The notes below the pieces were generated by a model. That model was not told where the DNA came from. It saw nothing but the letters and a program-made list of their open reading frames with translations, and did no database searches. A stretch of DNA of 64,000 bases from an uncultured Eubacteriales bacterium (GTDB lineage Bacteria > Bacillota > Clostridia > Oscillospirales > Oscillospiraceae). Shown here one piece after another: positions 31,930 through 40,072 of the stretch (within the stretch, counting starts at the first letter, position 1; each line of letters opens with the position of its first letter). The position numbers and the translations under genes were made by a program. The stretch covers positions 1 to 64,000 of the forward strand of contig ONIG01000007.1 of the NCBI GenBank assembly GCA_900317855.1, written 5' to 3'.

Positions 31930-33102
31930 TCAGGCAGCCTTGGCTTTGTCCGGGACGATCTTGTGCGCGATCAGGCACAGGAGCATCGTGCCGGCCATGT
32001 CGGGCAGCGTGTTGCCGACCGGAATGTCCACGGTCATGAGCACGCGGTAGAGCACGAAGCCCAGCACCCAGACGACGGCGTTGCACACATCGAGCTTACC
32101 GCTCGCGCCGCCGCGCTTGAGCAGGAAGAAGTCCGTGATCTGGATGGCGATCATCGGCGCAAACACCGAGCCGATCAGGTACAGGAAGTTCGTGATGTCG
32201 TCCATCGGGAAGCAGATGGCGCAGACCGTGCCGATGACGGTCACGATGAGCGCGGCATATTTGCCGTTGATCTTCTTCGACAGGGACTCGGCCGAGATGC
32301 CGGCGCTGTACGCATCGAGGAACGTCGTCGTGACGGTCGAGAGGATGAGGATGAGCAGCGCGGCCACGCCGAGACCGGCCTTGACCATGATGAGCGCGAT
32401 GTCGCCCTCGCCGGTGAAGATGGCCGCGCCCATGCCGATGACGTACATCCAGCAGCTCACGACGCCGTAGGTCAGCGTGCTCGAGAGCGTGGCGGCGAAG
32501 GGCTTTTCGGCCTCGCGCGTGTAGTCGGAGATGAGCGGCAGCCACGACAGCGGCATGGCCACGGCCAGCTCGACCGCTGCGCCGAAGCTCAGGCTGTCGT
32601 CCGGCGCCGTGACGGGCGTGCCGCCGCGGAACACCACCACGCACAGCACGATCGAGAGGATGAACAGCGCCGCCATGGCGATCTTGTTGATCCAGCCGAG
32701 GTTCTTGATGCCGACGGCGATCCACACCACGATGAGCCCGCCGATGACGAGGCACCACACCCACTTGCCGATGCCGAGCACGGTGTTCGTCGCCAGCGCG
32801 CCGTCATAGATCATGATGGCCGTCCAGCCGACGAGCTGCAGCACGTTGAGCGCGGCGAAAAACAGGCAGCCGATGCGGCCGAAGCTCAGCTCGACCGTGC
32901 CCATGGCGCTGCGGCCGGTGCGGCCGCCGATGAGGCCCGCGAAGAAGAACATCGCGCAGCCGATGACGTGGCCGACGAGGATGGCGAGCAGGCCCTTCGT
33001 GAAGCCGAGAGGCGCAAAGTACGTGCCCGTGAGGATCTCCGCGATGGACACGGCCGCACCGAACCAGATGAGGCTGTTCTGGAAGCTGGAGGTCTTTTTC
33101 AT
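31930..33102 (-). CDS. cytX: Putative hydroxymethylpyrimidine transporter (CytX-type)
   Basis: The 390-residue NCS1-type permease has about 11-12 membrane helices. Its N-terminal WFGAAVSIAEILTGTYFAPLG resembles the CytX/cytosine permease start, and helix 1 carries the conserved substrate-site pattern. In thiamin loci CytX-type proteins are predicted importers of hydroxymethylpyrimidine, which fits the operon's lack of thiC. The start overlaps the thiD stop by 4 nt (ATGA), and the whole operon is under the TPP riboswitch at 35556-35636. Confidence 0.9.
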   Translation of the reverse strand: MKKTSSFQNSLIWFGAAVSIAEILTGTYFAPLGFTKGLLAILVGHVIGCAMFFFAGLIGGRTGRSAMGTVELSFGRIGCLFFAALNVLQLVGWTAIMIYDGALATNTVLGIGKWVWCLVIGGLIVVWIAVGIKNLGWINKIAMAALFILSIVLCVVVFRGGTPVTAPDDSLSFGAAVELAVAMPLSWLPLISDYTREAEKPFAATLSSTLTYGVVSCWMYVIGMGAAIFTGEGDIALIMVKAGLGVAALLILILSTVTTTFLDAYSAGISAESLSKKINGKYAALIVTVIGTVCAICFPMDDITNFLYLIGSVFAPMIAIQITDFFLLKRGGASGKLDVCNAVVWVLGFVLYRVLMTVDIPVGNTLPDMAGTMLLCLIAHKIVPDKAKAA

Positions 33103-33908
33103 GCTTGGGCCTCCTGCCGGTATTCCGGCTTCAGGTCGAACGCATGGTCCATCGGGCCGGAGCCGGCGCCGAGGTCGAGCATGGCGGCCAGTGCGCCGGA
33201 GAGGTAGTCCTTTGCGTGCCGGACGGCCGTGTCGAGGTCATAGCCCTTGGCGAGGTTGGCTGCGATGGCGCTCGAGAGCGTGCAGCCGGTGCCGTGGGTG
33301 TTGGGATTGTCGATGCGCTTGCCGTTGAACCACTCGTAGCCGCCGCTGCGGTACAAGAGGTCGTTGGCATCGTTGAGCCGGTGCCCGCCCTTGCACAGGA
33401 CGGCGCAGCCGTAGCGCTCACTGATGGCTTTTCCGGCGGCGATCATGTCGTCGGGGGAGGCGATGGTCAGGCCCGAGAGCACCTCCGCCTCCGGGATGTT
33501 GGGCGTGAGCACGGTGGCAAGCGGCAGCAGCCGCGCCTCGAGCGTGGCGATGGCGTCCTCGGAGATGAGCCGCGCGCCGCTCGTGGCGACCATCACGGGG
33601 TCGACGACGATGTTCTGCGCTGCGTAGTGCTGCAGCCGCTCGGCGATGACCTCAATGAGGCCGGAGGACGCGACCATGCCGATCTTCACCGCGTCAGGCC
33701 GGATGTCGGTAAAGACGCTGTCGATCTGCTGGCCGAGAAATGCCGGGCTTACTTCAAAAATACCCTGTACGCCGGTCGTGTTCTGGGCGGTCAGCGCCGT
33801 GATCGCACTCATGGCAAATACGCCATTCATGGTCATGGCTTTCAGATCGGCCTGAATACCGGCGCCTCCGCTGGAATCGCTTCCGGCGATCGTTAATGCT
33901 GTTTTCAT
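33099..33908 (-). CDS. thiD: Hydroxymethylpyrimidine/phosphomethylpyrimidine kinase
   Basis: This 269-residue ribokinase-fold enzyme begins TALTIAGSDSSGGAGIQAD, a diagnostic ThiD N-terminus, and has VDPVMVATSG in the centre and the C-terminal anion hole GTGCTLSSAIA near residue 212. It phosphorylates HMP and HMP-phosphate to HMP-PP for coupling by ThiE. AAGGAGAC lies before ATG 33908; an upstream ATG at 33932 is less well placed. It is the third gene of the operon, after a 100-nt gap. Confidence 0.95.
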   Translation of the reverse strand: MKTALTIAGSDSSGGAGIQADLKAMTMNGVFAMSAITALTAQNTTGVQGIFEVSPAFLGQQIDSVFTDIRPDAVKIGMVASSGLIEVIAERLQHYAAQNIVVDPVMVATSGARLISEDAIATLEARLLPLATVLTPNIPEAEVLSGLTIASPDDMIAAGKAISERYGCAVLCKGGHRLNDANDLLYRSGGYEWFNGKRIDNPNTHGTGCTLSSAIAANLAKGYDLDTAVRHAKDYLSGALAAMLDLGAGSGPMDHAFDLKPEYRQEAQA

Positions 33909-34008
33909 ATTCTGTCTCCTTTTCAGCATCAATTTTGTTGAGCGACGGAAAGTGGTGCCCCCGATCCGCCGCTGTTTTTTTATCTTGTCTGCGCCCGCGC
34001 GCAGGGGG

Positions 34009-34650
34009 TTACAGATCCAGTGCCGTGCGCACGGCGGCTTTGAGTTCCCGCGTGGCGGCGGGAATGTCCGGCTGCGCGAAGATCGCGCTCACGACGGCGA
34101 TGCCGACGATGCCGCTGCCGGAAAGCCGGGCGACATTGTCCTTCGTGATACCGCCGATAGCAATGACCGGGATGGACACGGCCGCACAGATCTCGCGCAG
34201 GGTATCATAGCTCACGGCGTTGGCATCGGCCTTCGTCCCGGTCGGGAACACGGCGCCCACGCCGAGATAGTCCGCGCCCTCGCGCTCGGCCAGCAGCGCC
34301 TCGTCCACCGTCTGGGCCGACACGCCGAGAATTTTGTCCGGGCCGATGAGCTCACGCACTTTGCCGGCTGCCATGTCGCTCTGGCCGACGTGCACGCCGT
34401 CGGCGTCCGTTTCTATGGCGAGCGCCACGTTGTCGTCGAGCACGAACGGCACGCCGTACTGTTTGCACAGTGCCTTGAGCGCAATGGCTTCTTCTTTGAA
34501 ATGTGCCTCGTCGAGTTCCTTTTCACGCAGCTGCAAAAACGTTGCGCCGCCCTGCAGTGCCTGCTCGGCCTGCGCATAGAGCGTCTGGCCGTGCAGCCAC
34601 GAGCGGTCGGTCACGGCGTAGAGCAGCAGAGATGCGTTATCGCAGTTCAT
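34009..34650 (-). CDS. thiE: Thiamin-phosphate synthase
   Basis: The 213-residue TIM barrel contains the ThiE signatures LLYAVTDR at the start, GGATFLQLREKE (diphosphate-binding) near residue 35, DDNVALAIETDADGVHVGQSD near 72 and the phosphate-binding IGGITKDNV near 167. It joins HMP-PP and thiazole phosphate to thiamin monophosphate. It overlaps the thiM stop by 14 bp, indicating coupling. Confidence 0.95.
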   Translation of the reverse strand: MNCDNASLLLYAVTDRSWLHGQTLYAQAEQALQGGATFLQLREKELDEAHFKEEAIALKALCKQYGVPFVLDDNVALAIETDADGVHVGQSDMAAGKVRELIGPDKILGVSAQTVDEALLAEREGADYLGVGAVFPTGTKADANAVSYDTLREICAAVSIPVIAIGGITKDNVARLSGSGIVGIAVVSAIFAQPDIPAATRELKAAVRTALDL

Positions 34651-35467
34651 ATTTGGCTCCTTCCTCCAGCGCGTCGCCGGTCATGTTGAAGATCGCATCA
34701 ATGATACGGTTGCGGTAGGTGCTGTTGCCGTCGCCGGGCTGCATGTTGGCCCAGCCGATCTCGCCCGCGAGACCCATCACGCACACGGCGGCCGCCGCGG
34801 CGTCGAGCTTGCGGTCGGGATTTGCGACCAGGAACGCCGTCATCAGCGCCGAGAGCTGGCAGCCCGTGCCGGTGATGCGGCTCATCTCCGCGCGGCCGTT
34901 GCGGATGCACCAGCAGCGCTCGCCGTCGCTCACAAGGTCGATCGCGCCGGTCACGGCGATGATGCAGCCGGTCTGCTTGGCGAACGCCTTGACGAGCTGC
35001 ACGCCGTCGTCGAGATTTGCCTCCGTCACAGCGTCGACCGCATCGGCGTCCACGCCCTTGGTGCTGCCGCTGCCGGTGCAGAGCGTCTTGATCTCGGAGA
35101 TGTTGCCGCGCACGGCGTCAAAGCGTACCTCGCGCATGAGGCGGTTGGCCGTGTCGGTGCGCAGGCGGCTTGCGCCCGCGCCCACGGGGTCGAGCAGGAC
35201 GATGTGGCCGAGCGCGTTTGCCTTCTTCCCGGCGAGGAACATCGACGGGATGGTGTTTTTGTTGAGCGTGCCGATGTTGATGTTCAGCCCGCCGCAGATG
35301 CTCGTGATGTCCTCGACGTCGTCGGCATCGTCGGACATGATCGGCGAGCCGCCGGCCGCCAGCAGGACGTTCGCCACGTCGTTGACGGTGACGTAATTCG
35401 TGATGTTGTGCACGAGCGGTGATTTCGCGCGCACGTTCTCGAGCATGGTCTTGAGCACTTGCTCCAT
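34637..35467 (-). CDS. thiM: Hydroxyethylthiazole kinase
   Basis: The 276-residue enzyme has the ThiM signatures SPLVHNITNYVTVNDVANVLLA (near residue 15), the acidic SPIMSDD, DPVGAGAS near residue 95, GNISEI and the C-terminal GTGCQLSALMTAF anion hole. It phosphorylates 4-methyl-5-hydroxyethylthiazole from salvage. It is the first gene of the leftward thiM-thiE-thiD-cytX operon and sits just downstream of the TPP aptamer and its terminator. The operon lacks thiC and thiG, so this locus supports salvage rather than de novo synthesis. Confidence 0.95.
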   Translation of the reverse strand: MEQVLKTMLENVRAKSPLVHNITNYVTVNDVANVLLAAGGSPIMSDDADDVEDITSICGGLNINIGTLNKNTIPSMFLAGKKANALGHIVLLDPVGAGASRLRTDTANRLMREVRFDAVRGNISEIKTLCTGSGSTKGVDADAVDAVTEANLDDGVQLVKAFAKQTGCIIAVTGAIDLVSDGERCWCIRNGRAEMSRITGTGCQLSALMTAFLVANPDRKLDAAAAAVCVMGLAGEIGWANMQPGDGNSTYRNRIIDAIFNMTGDALEEGAKYELR

Positions 35468-35505
35468 AGGAAATGGCTCCTTTCTTTTGCGGAAATGTCT
35501 GCATG

Positions 35506-35540
35506 AAAAAACAGCGGCGCCCGTAAAGAGTGCTGCTGTT
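35506..35540 (-). terminator. Riboswitch expression-platform terminator
   Basis: On the minus strand CAGCAGC (complement 35532-35538) and GCCGCTG (complement 35512-35518) form a 7-bp stem with one mismatch, directly followed by TTTTTT (complement 35506-35511). It lies between the TPP aptamer and the thiM ribosome site. Confidence 0.8.
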
Positions 35541-35555
35541 GTGGTCCGGCAGTAT

Positions 35556-35636
35556 GAATCCCTACGTTGGCATTGTCCAAATCAGGTGTGCGGGTCTAAG
35601 CGGATGCTTACTCTCAGCCAAAGCGGCTCCCCGTGT
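35556..35636 (-). promoter_or_regulatory. TPP riboswitch (THI element)
   Basis: The minus strand contains the conserved THI-box blocks in order: GGGGAGC, GGCTGAGA, GACCC, ACCTGAT, ATGCCA and CGTAGGGA. These are the pyrimidine- and pyrophosphate-sensor helices of the TPP aptamer. It controls the thiamin salvage operon, and a terminator hairpin 15-50 nt downstream indicates a transcription-termination mechanism in which TPP turns the operon off. Confidence 0.96.
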
Positions 35637-35648
35637 TTGTTACACTTT

Positions 35649-35677
35649 ATGATAAGACGAAACCGCCTGCTTGTCAA
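35649..35677 (-). promoter_or_regulatory. Promoter of the thiamin salvage operon
   Basis: On the minus strand: consensus TTGACA (complement 35672-35677), 17 bp, TATCAT (complement 35649-35654), a few nt upstream of the riboswitch. Confidence 0.8.
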
Positions 35678-35737
35678 GGCGGAAAGTGCCGGGAGACCGG
35701 GATTTTTCCGCAATCGGCCGGAACGGTTGGATTTTGG

Positions 35738-35875
35738 TTGCAATCCGGGCACGCACATGATACAGTGACATTACCCGCGGCGACCGGAACGGTACGGTTT
35801 CTTTTTTACCGAAACCGGCTTGCAGATTTTACACGGGTTTGAAAGAATACAGTTGCACGGCAGGGGGCCGTGCAA
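35738..35875 (+). promoter_or_regulatory. Promoter and 5' hairpin of the SLH phosphoesterase gene
   Basis: TTGCAA (35738-35743), 17 bp, TACAGT (35761-35766) is a plausible promoter. The leader contains CGGTTTC/GAAACCG (35795-35801 with 35811-35817) and a perfect TTGCACGGC/GCCGTGCAA stem (35853-35861 with 35867-35875) 32 nt before the ATG. Such a hairpin may stabilise an mRNA for an abundant surface protein. No known riboswitch pattern was recognised. Confidence 0.45.
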
Positions 35876-35907
35876 TGTTGTAGGAATCTAAAAAACAGGA
35901 GGAAGAA

Positions 35908-38673
35908 ATGAAAACCAGAATGCACAATGGAAGCAGACTGCTGTCGCTGCTGCTGGCGGTAGTCCTTGTCTTCACACTGACGGTTCCGGCTCTTGCGGCG
36001 GACAAGCCGCAGGACATGAACCTGAGGATCGCAGTCATGTCCGACCTGCACTATCTCTCGCCGGATATGATTGCAGACACGGCGGACTTTGAGCACGCGC
36101 TCAACAGCGACCGCAAGCTGCTCAAGGAGAGCTCCGCAATCCTGTACGAAATGTTTGAGCAAGTTCGCGCGGACAAGCCCGACATCCTTCTCGTGTCCGG
36201 CGACCTGACCAAGGACGGCGAGCAGGAGTGCCACGCGGCGCTGGCAAAGCAGCTGCAGCAGCTGCAGCAGGATATTCCGGGGCTGAAGATCTATGTCATC
36301 AACGGCAACCATGACATCCGTAATTACAATGCCAAGAACTTCAACACCCCCGATGGTAAGGCCGTGCCCGCCACGCGCACGGAGCCGGAGGACTTCAAGC
36401 AGATTTATGACTTTGTTTACTCCGACCCGACCGTCATCGCGACCTTCACTCCGGCCGAGGGCAACAAGGCCGGCGGTCTGTCCTATGTTGCACGACCGGT
36501 CGAGGGGCTGACCATTATCGCCATGGATACCTGCCGCTACAGCTCGGACAACACCTCCAACGGCGACGATGAGCATGAGACGAGCGGTGCCATCAGTGCC
36601 GATCTGGAAAAGTGGGTCATCGAGCAGACCGCCGCCGCCAAGGCACGCGGCGACCTTGTCATCGGTCTGGAGCACCACGGTCTGGTGCCGCACTTCGATG
36701 TCGAGCCCACCATCCTGCCCATGTACCTCGTCAACGGCTATGAGCGCATCGCGCAGGAGTATGCCGATGCCGGCATGAGCGTCGTCTTCACCGGTCATAT
36801 GCACGCGGTCGACATCGCTGCCATGACCACGACGGCCGGCAACACCTTCTATGACATCGAAACCGGCTCTGCGCTGACGTATCCGTGCCCGATCCGCTTT
36901 GTCGACCTGCGCCGCAGCACCGTCGGCGGTGAGACGAACACCTACATGAGCGTGAGCACCAAGACGCATGCCGGCCCCATCAATTACACAGATCCCGCCA
37001 CGGATACTGCGCATGTGATCGACGACCTGACCGAGTATGCCCGGGAATTCGGCTTCTCGACCGATATGCTCAAGACGGTCGCGGGCGACTTCGTCAAGTC
37101 CTTCTTCGGCAAGTATCTGCCGAATGACACCTGGCCGGTCACGAAGATCGTGGCGAACATCGACCAGATCATTGACGATGTGGCCGCCGTTCCGATCGCG
37201 GACGGCAAGGACCTGCTCGACTTTGCCAACTGGATCTATCAGTGCAACCTCGCCGGTGAGGACGACGGCAATTATCCCGCTTGGGTGCAGTCCGGCGTCG
37301 ACCAGCTCAAGAGCGGCGCACTGCTCGATCAGGTGCTCGACATCGTTGCCAGAGACGCGTTCGGCCGCGGCAGCGTGCAGTTCACGAAGTTCCAGGGCCT
37401 GTTCACCAAGTACCTCAAGGGTCAGCTCAACGACCTGCTTGTGAAGATCGTCGTCTCCATGAGCGTGGACAACAACTGCCCCGACGACAATGACAAGACC
37501 ATCCTGCTCGAGGGCAGCAATGCGCAGGTTCGCCTCCTGCCGGTCACCGGCAGCAGCGCCACCGTTACGCAGGCGTACGTACAGGGCAGCACCGCGACGG
37601 TGTTCCTCACCAGCCGCCAGCTCCGCACGGCCACGGACGCCCAGTCCGGCGCGACCGTGACGGTCAACGCCACCGATCCCGCAGCCGACACGGTCATCCT
37701 GGCCGGCCGCTCGATCGCCAATGCGCGCAGCGCGGGTGTTGCGGCCCTGCAGGTGCAGCTCGCAGCCGGCACCGTTACGCTGGATAGCGACGCGCTCGCG
37801 GCGCTCGACCTGCACAAGGACGTGGCCGTCTCGCTCACGGAGGCCTCTCTCAACGCTGCGCAGCAGCGTGCCCTCGGCACGCAGGCCGATACGGCGACGC
37901 TTGCCAATGCCTCCGTCACCGTTGACGGCGCGGCGGCAAGCTACCCCGCCGGCAGCGTGCGCGCCGGTATTCCCGTGCGCGCAGCGGACGACCTGACCGC
38001 GTGGAGTCTCGCCGAGGACGGCGCCATCTCCGCCGTCGGCGGTGCGTGGGATGCGCAGCAGCAGACCTATACCTTTGATGTCGTCTCCGGCGTGACGGCC
38101 ATCGCGCGCTTCCCGTTCACGGATGTGCCCGCCGGCAGCTGGTACTACGGCGCGGCGGCCTATGCCTACAACAACGGTCTCTTCGCCGGCACGACCGCCA
38201 CGACCTTTGCCCCGGATATGACCATGACGCGCGCTATGCTCGTGTCCGTGCTGTGGCGGCTCGCGGGCGAGCCCGCACCGAAGGGCGCCAACACGTTTGA
38301 CGATGTGCCGGACGGCACGTGGTACACGGACGCCGTCACCTGGGCGGCGGAGAACGGCGTGGTCGCCGGTATCGGCAATGGCCGCTTCGATCCTGACGGC
38401 TCCGTCACGCGCGAGCAGACGGCCGTCATCCTCTTCAACTACGCGCAGAGCAAGGGCTATGACGTCAGCGCGCGCGCCGACCTCTCGGCCTTCCCGGACG
38501 CCGGCAGCGTGTCCGACTGGGCACAGTCCGCCCTCGCGTGGGCCAATGCATCCGGCCTTATCAGCGGCGCGGTGCGCGGCACGCAGACGATCCTCGACCC
38601 CCAGGGCAGCGCCTCCCGCGCCCAGGTCGCCATGATCCTCATGGGCTACGTCGAGCACGTGGTCAACGCTTGA
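35908..38673 (+). CDS. Secreted calcineurin-like phosphoesterase with C-terminal SLH domains
   Basis: The 921-residue exported protein has a signal peptide (cleavage near ALAAD, residue 31), then a metallophosphoesterase domain with MSDLHYL (Asp-x-His, about 44), SGDLTKDGE (about 96), INGNHD (about 130), LEHHG (about 255) and TGHMHAVD (about 297), the complete dimetal ligand series. After a linker and beta-rich spacer (about 530-730) come three SLH repeats (about 732-915; FTDVPAGSWYYGA, FDDVPDGTWYTDA, FPDAGSVSDWA) that attach proteins to secondary wall polymers. The substrate may be extracellular phosphodiesters or nucleotides. AGGAGGAAG precedes the ATG. Confidence 0.92.
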   Translation: MKTRMHNGSRLLSLLLAVVLVFTLTVPALAADKPQDMNLRIAVMSDLHYLSPDMIADTADFEHALNSDRKLLKESSAILYEMFEQVRADKPDILLVSGDLTKDGEQECHAALAKQLQQLQQDIPGLKIYVINGNHDIRNYNAKNFNTPDGKAVPATRTEPEDFKQIYDFVYSDPTVIATFTPAEGNKAGGLSYVARPVEGLTIIAMDTCRYSSDNTSNGDDEHETSGAISADLEKWVIEQTAAAKARGDLVIGLEHHGLVPHFDVEPTILPMYLVNGYERIAQEYADAGMSVVFTGHMHAVDIAAMTTTAGNTFYDIETGSALTYPCPIRFVDLRRSTVGGETNTYMSVSTKTHAGPINYTDPATDTAHVIDDLTEYAREFGFSTDMLKTVAGDFVKSFFGKYLPNDTWPVTKIVANIDQIIDDVAAVPIADGKDLLDFANWIYQCNLAGEDDGNYPAWVQSGVDQLKSGALLDQVLDIVARDAFGRGSVQFTKFQGLFTKYLKGQLNDLLVKIVVSMSVDNNCPDDNDKTILLEGSNAQVRLLPVTGSSATVTQAYVQGSTATVFLTSRQLRTATDAQSGATVTVNATDPAADTVILAGRSIANARSAGVAALQVQLAAGTVTLDSDALAALDLHKDVAVSLTEASLNAAQQRALGTQADTATLANASVTVDGAAASYPAGSVRAGIPVRAADDLTAWSLAEDGAISAVGGAWDAQQQTYTFDVVSGVTAIARFPFTDVPAGSWYYGAAAYAYNNGLFAGTTATTFAPDMTMTRAMLVSVLWRLAGEPAPKGANTFDDVPDGTWYTDAVTWAAENGVVAGIGNGRFDPDGSVTREQTAVILFNYAQSKGYDVSARADLSAFPDAGSVSDWAQSALAWANASGLISGAVRGTQTILDPQGSASRAQVAMILMGYVEHVVNA

Positions 38674-38711
38674 TCCTCTTTTTCATATATCCCCGGCACA
38701 GTAATTTCCCA

Positions 38712-38746
38712 GCGGGGGCGGCAAAAGCCGCCCCCGCGCACTTTTT
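38712..38746 (+). terminator. Terminator of the SLH phosphoesterase gene
   Basis: GCGGGGGCGGC (38712-38722), loop AAAA, GCCGCCCCCGC (38727-38737), followed by GCACTTTTT. Confidence 0.9.
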
Positions 38747-38813
38747 GGCCACTTCTTGGGCATCTGCCATACGCCGGGGCGCAAAAAAATGCGGAATTTG
38801 TGAAAATTTGCGG

Positions 38814-38842
38814 TTGACATTTGTGCGCGAAGTTTTTATACT
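38814..38842 (+). promoter_or_regulatory. Promoter of the aromatic amino acid operon
   Basis: Consensus TTGACA (38814-38819), 17 bp, TATACT (38837-38842): one of the strongest promoters in the window. It would start RNA near 38850, 33 nt before the leader peptide. Confidence 0.88.
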
Positions 38843-38882
38843 CGAACCATCAAGATTTTTCATCAGAATCGGAGCAAATATC

Positions 38883-38936
38883 ATGAACCGTAACTACTAT
38901 TTTGCATACGCTTATTACTTTACTATGACAATATAG
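38883..38936 (+). CDS. Tyr/Phe-rich leader peptide of the aromatic operon
   Basis: This 17-codon frame encodes MNRNYYFAYAYYFTMTI. Five of the residues are Tyr (38895, 38898, 38907, 38913, 38916) and two are Phe (38901, 38919). GGAG at 38871-38874 lies 8 nt before the ATG, and a consensus promoter is just upstream. The peptide strongly resembles attenuation leaders such as E. coli PheL, but biased to Tyr as well. A strong terminator follows 50 nt later, before the genes for Tyr and Phe synthesis. Ribosome stalling when charged tRNA-Tyr or tRNA-Phe is scarce would favour read-through. No T-box sequence was found in this leader. Confidence 0.82.
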   Translation: MNRNYYFAYAYYFTMTI

Positions 38937-38942
38937 TAAGGC

Positions 38943-39023
38943 TGATTTGTGATGCAAAAAATAGCTCGGATCCCGAGAATGTTTCATGCGGCACAGGTTG
39001 AGCCTGTGCCGCATTTTTCTTTT
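38943..39023 (+). promoter_or_regulatory. Attenuator: terminator and competing antiterminator of the aromatic operon
   Basis: Terminator: ATGCGGCACAGG (38986-38997) and CCTGTGCCGCAT (39003-39014) form a perfect 12-bp stem followed by TTTTTCTTTT. Alternative: 38943-38955 (TGATTTGTGATGC) can pair with the left arm at 38988-39000 with several wobbles and one mismatch, which would block the terminator. A small CTCGG/CCGAG hairpin (38965-38977) lies between. This is the segment order expected for ribosome-mediated attenuation. Confidence 0.72.
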
Positions 39024-39070
39024 GAAAAACAAAAACAAAAATTCAGATAAATACATCGGAGGTAAACATC

Positions 39071-40072
39071 ATGATCGTCGTACTCAAACATGGCGTGGAA
39101 GCAGCAAAGCGCGAGCAGCTCATCGACTGGCTCAAGGGGCAGGGCCTGACCATCCACATTTCCGAGGGCGAATACCAGACCGTGCTCGGCCTTGTCGGCG
39201 ACACGACCCGCGTGGACATGGACCTGATCGCGAGCCTCGGTATCGTCGACAGCGTCAAGCGCGTGACCGAGCCCTTCAAGTGCTGCAACCGCAAGTTCCA
39301 CCCGGACGACACTGTCATCGACGTGAATGGCGTGAAGATCGGCGGCAACTTCGTCATGATCGCCGGCCCCTGCTCCGTCGAGTCCGAGGAGCAGATCGTT
39401 GCGGTCGCGAAGGCTGTCAAGGCCTCCGGTGCGAACATCCTGCGCGGCGGCGCGTTCAAGCCCCGCACCTCGCCCTACGACTTTCAGGGCCTGAAGGCCA
39501 CCGGCCTCGAGCTGCTCAAGATCGCGCGGCAGGAGACCGGCCTGCCCATCGTGACGGAGATCATGGGCGTGGAGCACCTGCCTCTGTTCGAGGATGTGGA
39601 CATCATTCAGGTCGGCGCGCGCAACATGCAGAACTTCGACCTCCTGCGTGAGCTTGGCAAGCTCCGCAAGCCCATCCTGCTCAAGCGCGGCCTTGCCAGC
39701 ACCCTCAAGGAGCTGCTCATGAGCGCCGAGTACATCATGGCCGGCGGCAACGAGCAGGTCATCCTCTGCGAGCGCGGCATCCGCACGTTCGACGATTACA
39801 CCCGCAACACGCTCGACCTCGCGGCCGTACCCATGCTCAAGGAGCTGACGCACCTGCCCATCATCGTCGACCCGAGCCATGCGACCGGCATCGCCCGTCT
39901 CGTCGAGCCGATGGCGCTCGCCGCGACGGCCTGCGGCGCGGACGGCCTCATCATCGAGGTGCACAACGACCCCATGCACGCCCTGTGCGACGGCGCGCAG
40001 TCCCTGCGCCCGGAGGTCTACGACGACCTCGCTCAAAAGGTGCGCAGCATCCGTGAGGTGATCGCGAAATGA
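39071..40072 (+). CDS. aroF: 3-deoxy-7-phosphoheptulonate synthase (type I-beta)
   Basis: This 333-residue DAHP synthase joins erythrose 4-phosphate and phosphoenolpyruvate, the first step to chorismate. It has an N-terminal ferredoxin-like regulatory domain (about residues 1-70; MIVVLKHGV start) that in relatives such as Thermotoga gives feedback inhibition by Tyr/Phe, and a TIM barrel with AGPCSVES near residue 98, [16 protein letters not shown] near 125, LKRG near 197 and DPSHATG near 256. GGAGGTAAAC precedes the ATG. It is the first structural gene after the attenuator. Confidence 0.96.
   Translation: MIVVLKHGVEAAKREQLIDWLKGQGLTIHISEGEYQTVLGLVGDTTRVDMDLIASLGIVDSVKRVTEPFKCCNRKFHPDDTVIDVNGVKIGGNFVMIAGPCSVESEEQIVAVAKAVKASGANILRGGAFKPRTSPYDFQGLKATGLELLKIARQETGLPIVTEIMGVEHLPLFEDVDIIQVGARNMQNFDLLRELGKLRKPILLKRGLASTLKELLMSAEYIMAGGNEQVILCERGIRTFDDYTRNTLDLAAVPMLKELTHLPIIVDPSHATGIARLVEPMALAATACGADGLIIEVHNDPMHALCDGAQSLRPEVYDDLAQKVRSIREVIAK

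Noticed and set aside
31891-33207. Plus-strand 438-codon open frame opposite cytX
   Set aside because: Asp/Glu/Arg/His-rich translation typical of antisense to a membrane protein; no ribosome site.
35806-38658. Minus-strand 950-codon open frame
   Set aside because: Longest frame in the window but antisense to the SLH phosphoesterase, with low-complexity composition and no motif.
38843-39070. T-box riboswitch before aroF
   Set aside because: No TGGNACCGCG-type T-box block or specifier stem was seen; the Tyr/Phe leader frame with a terminator explains the region better.
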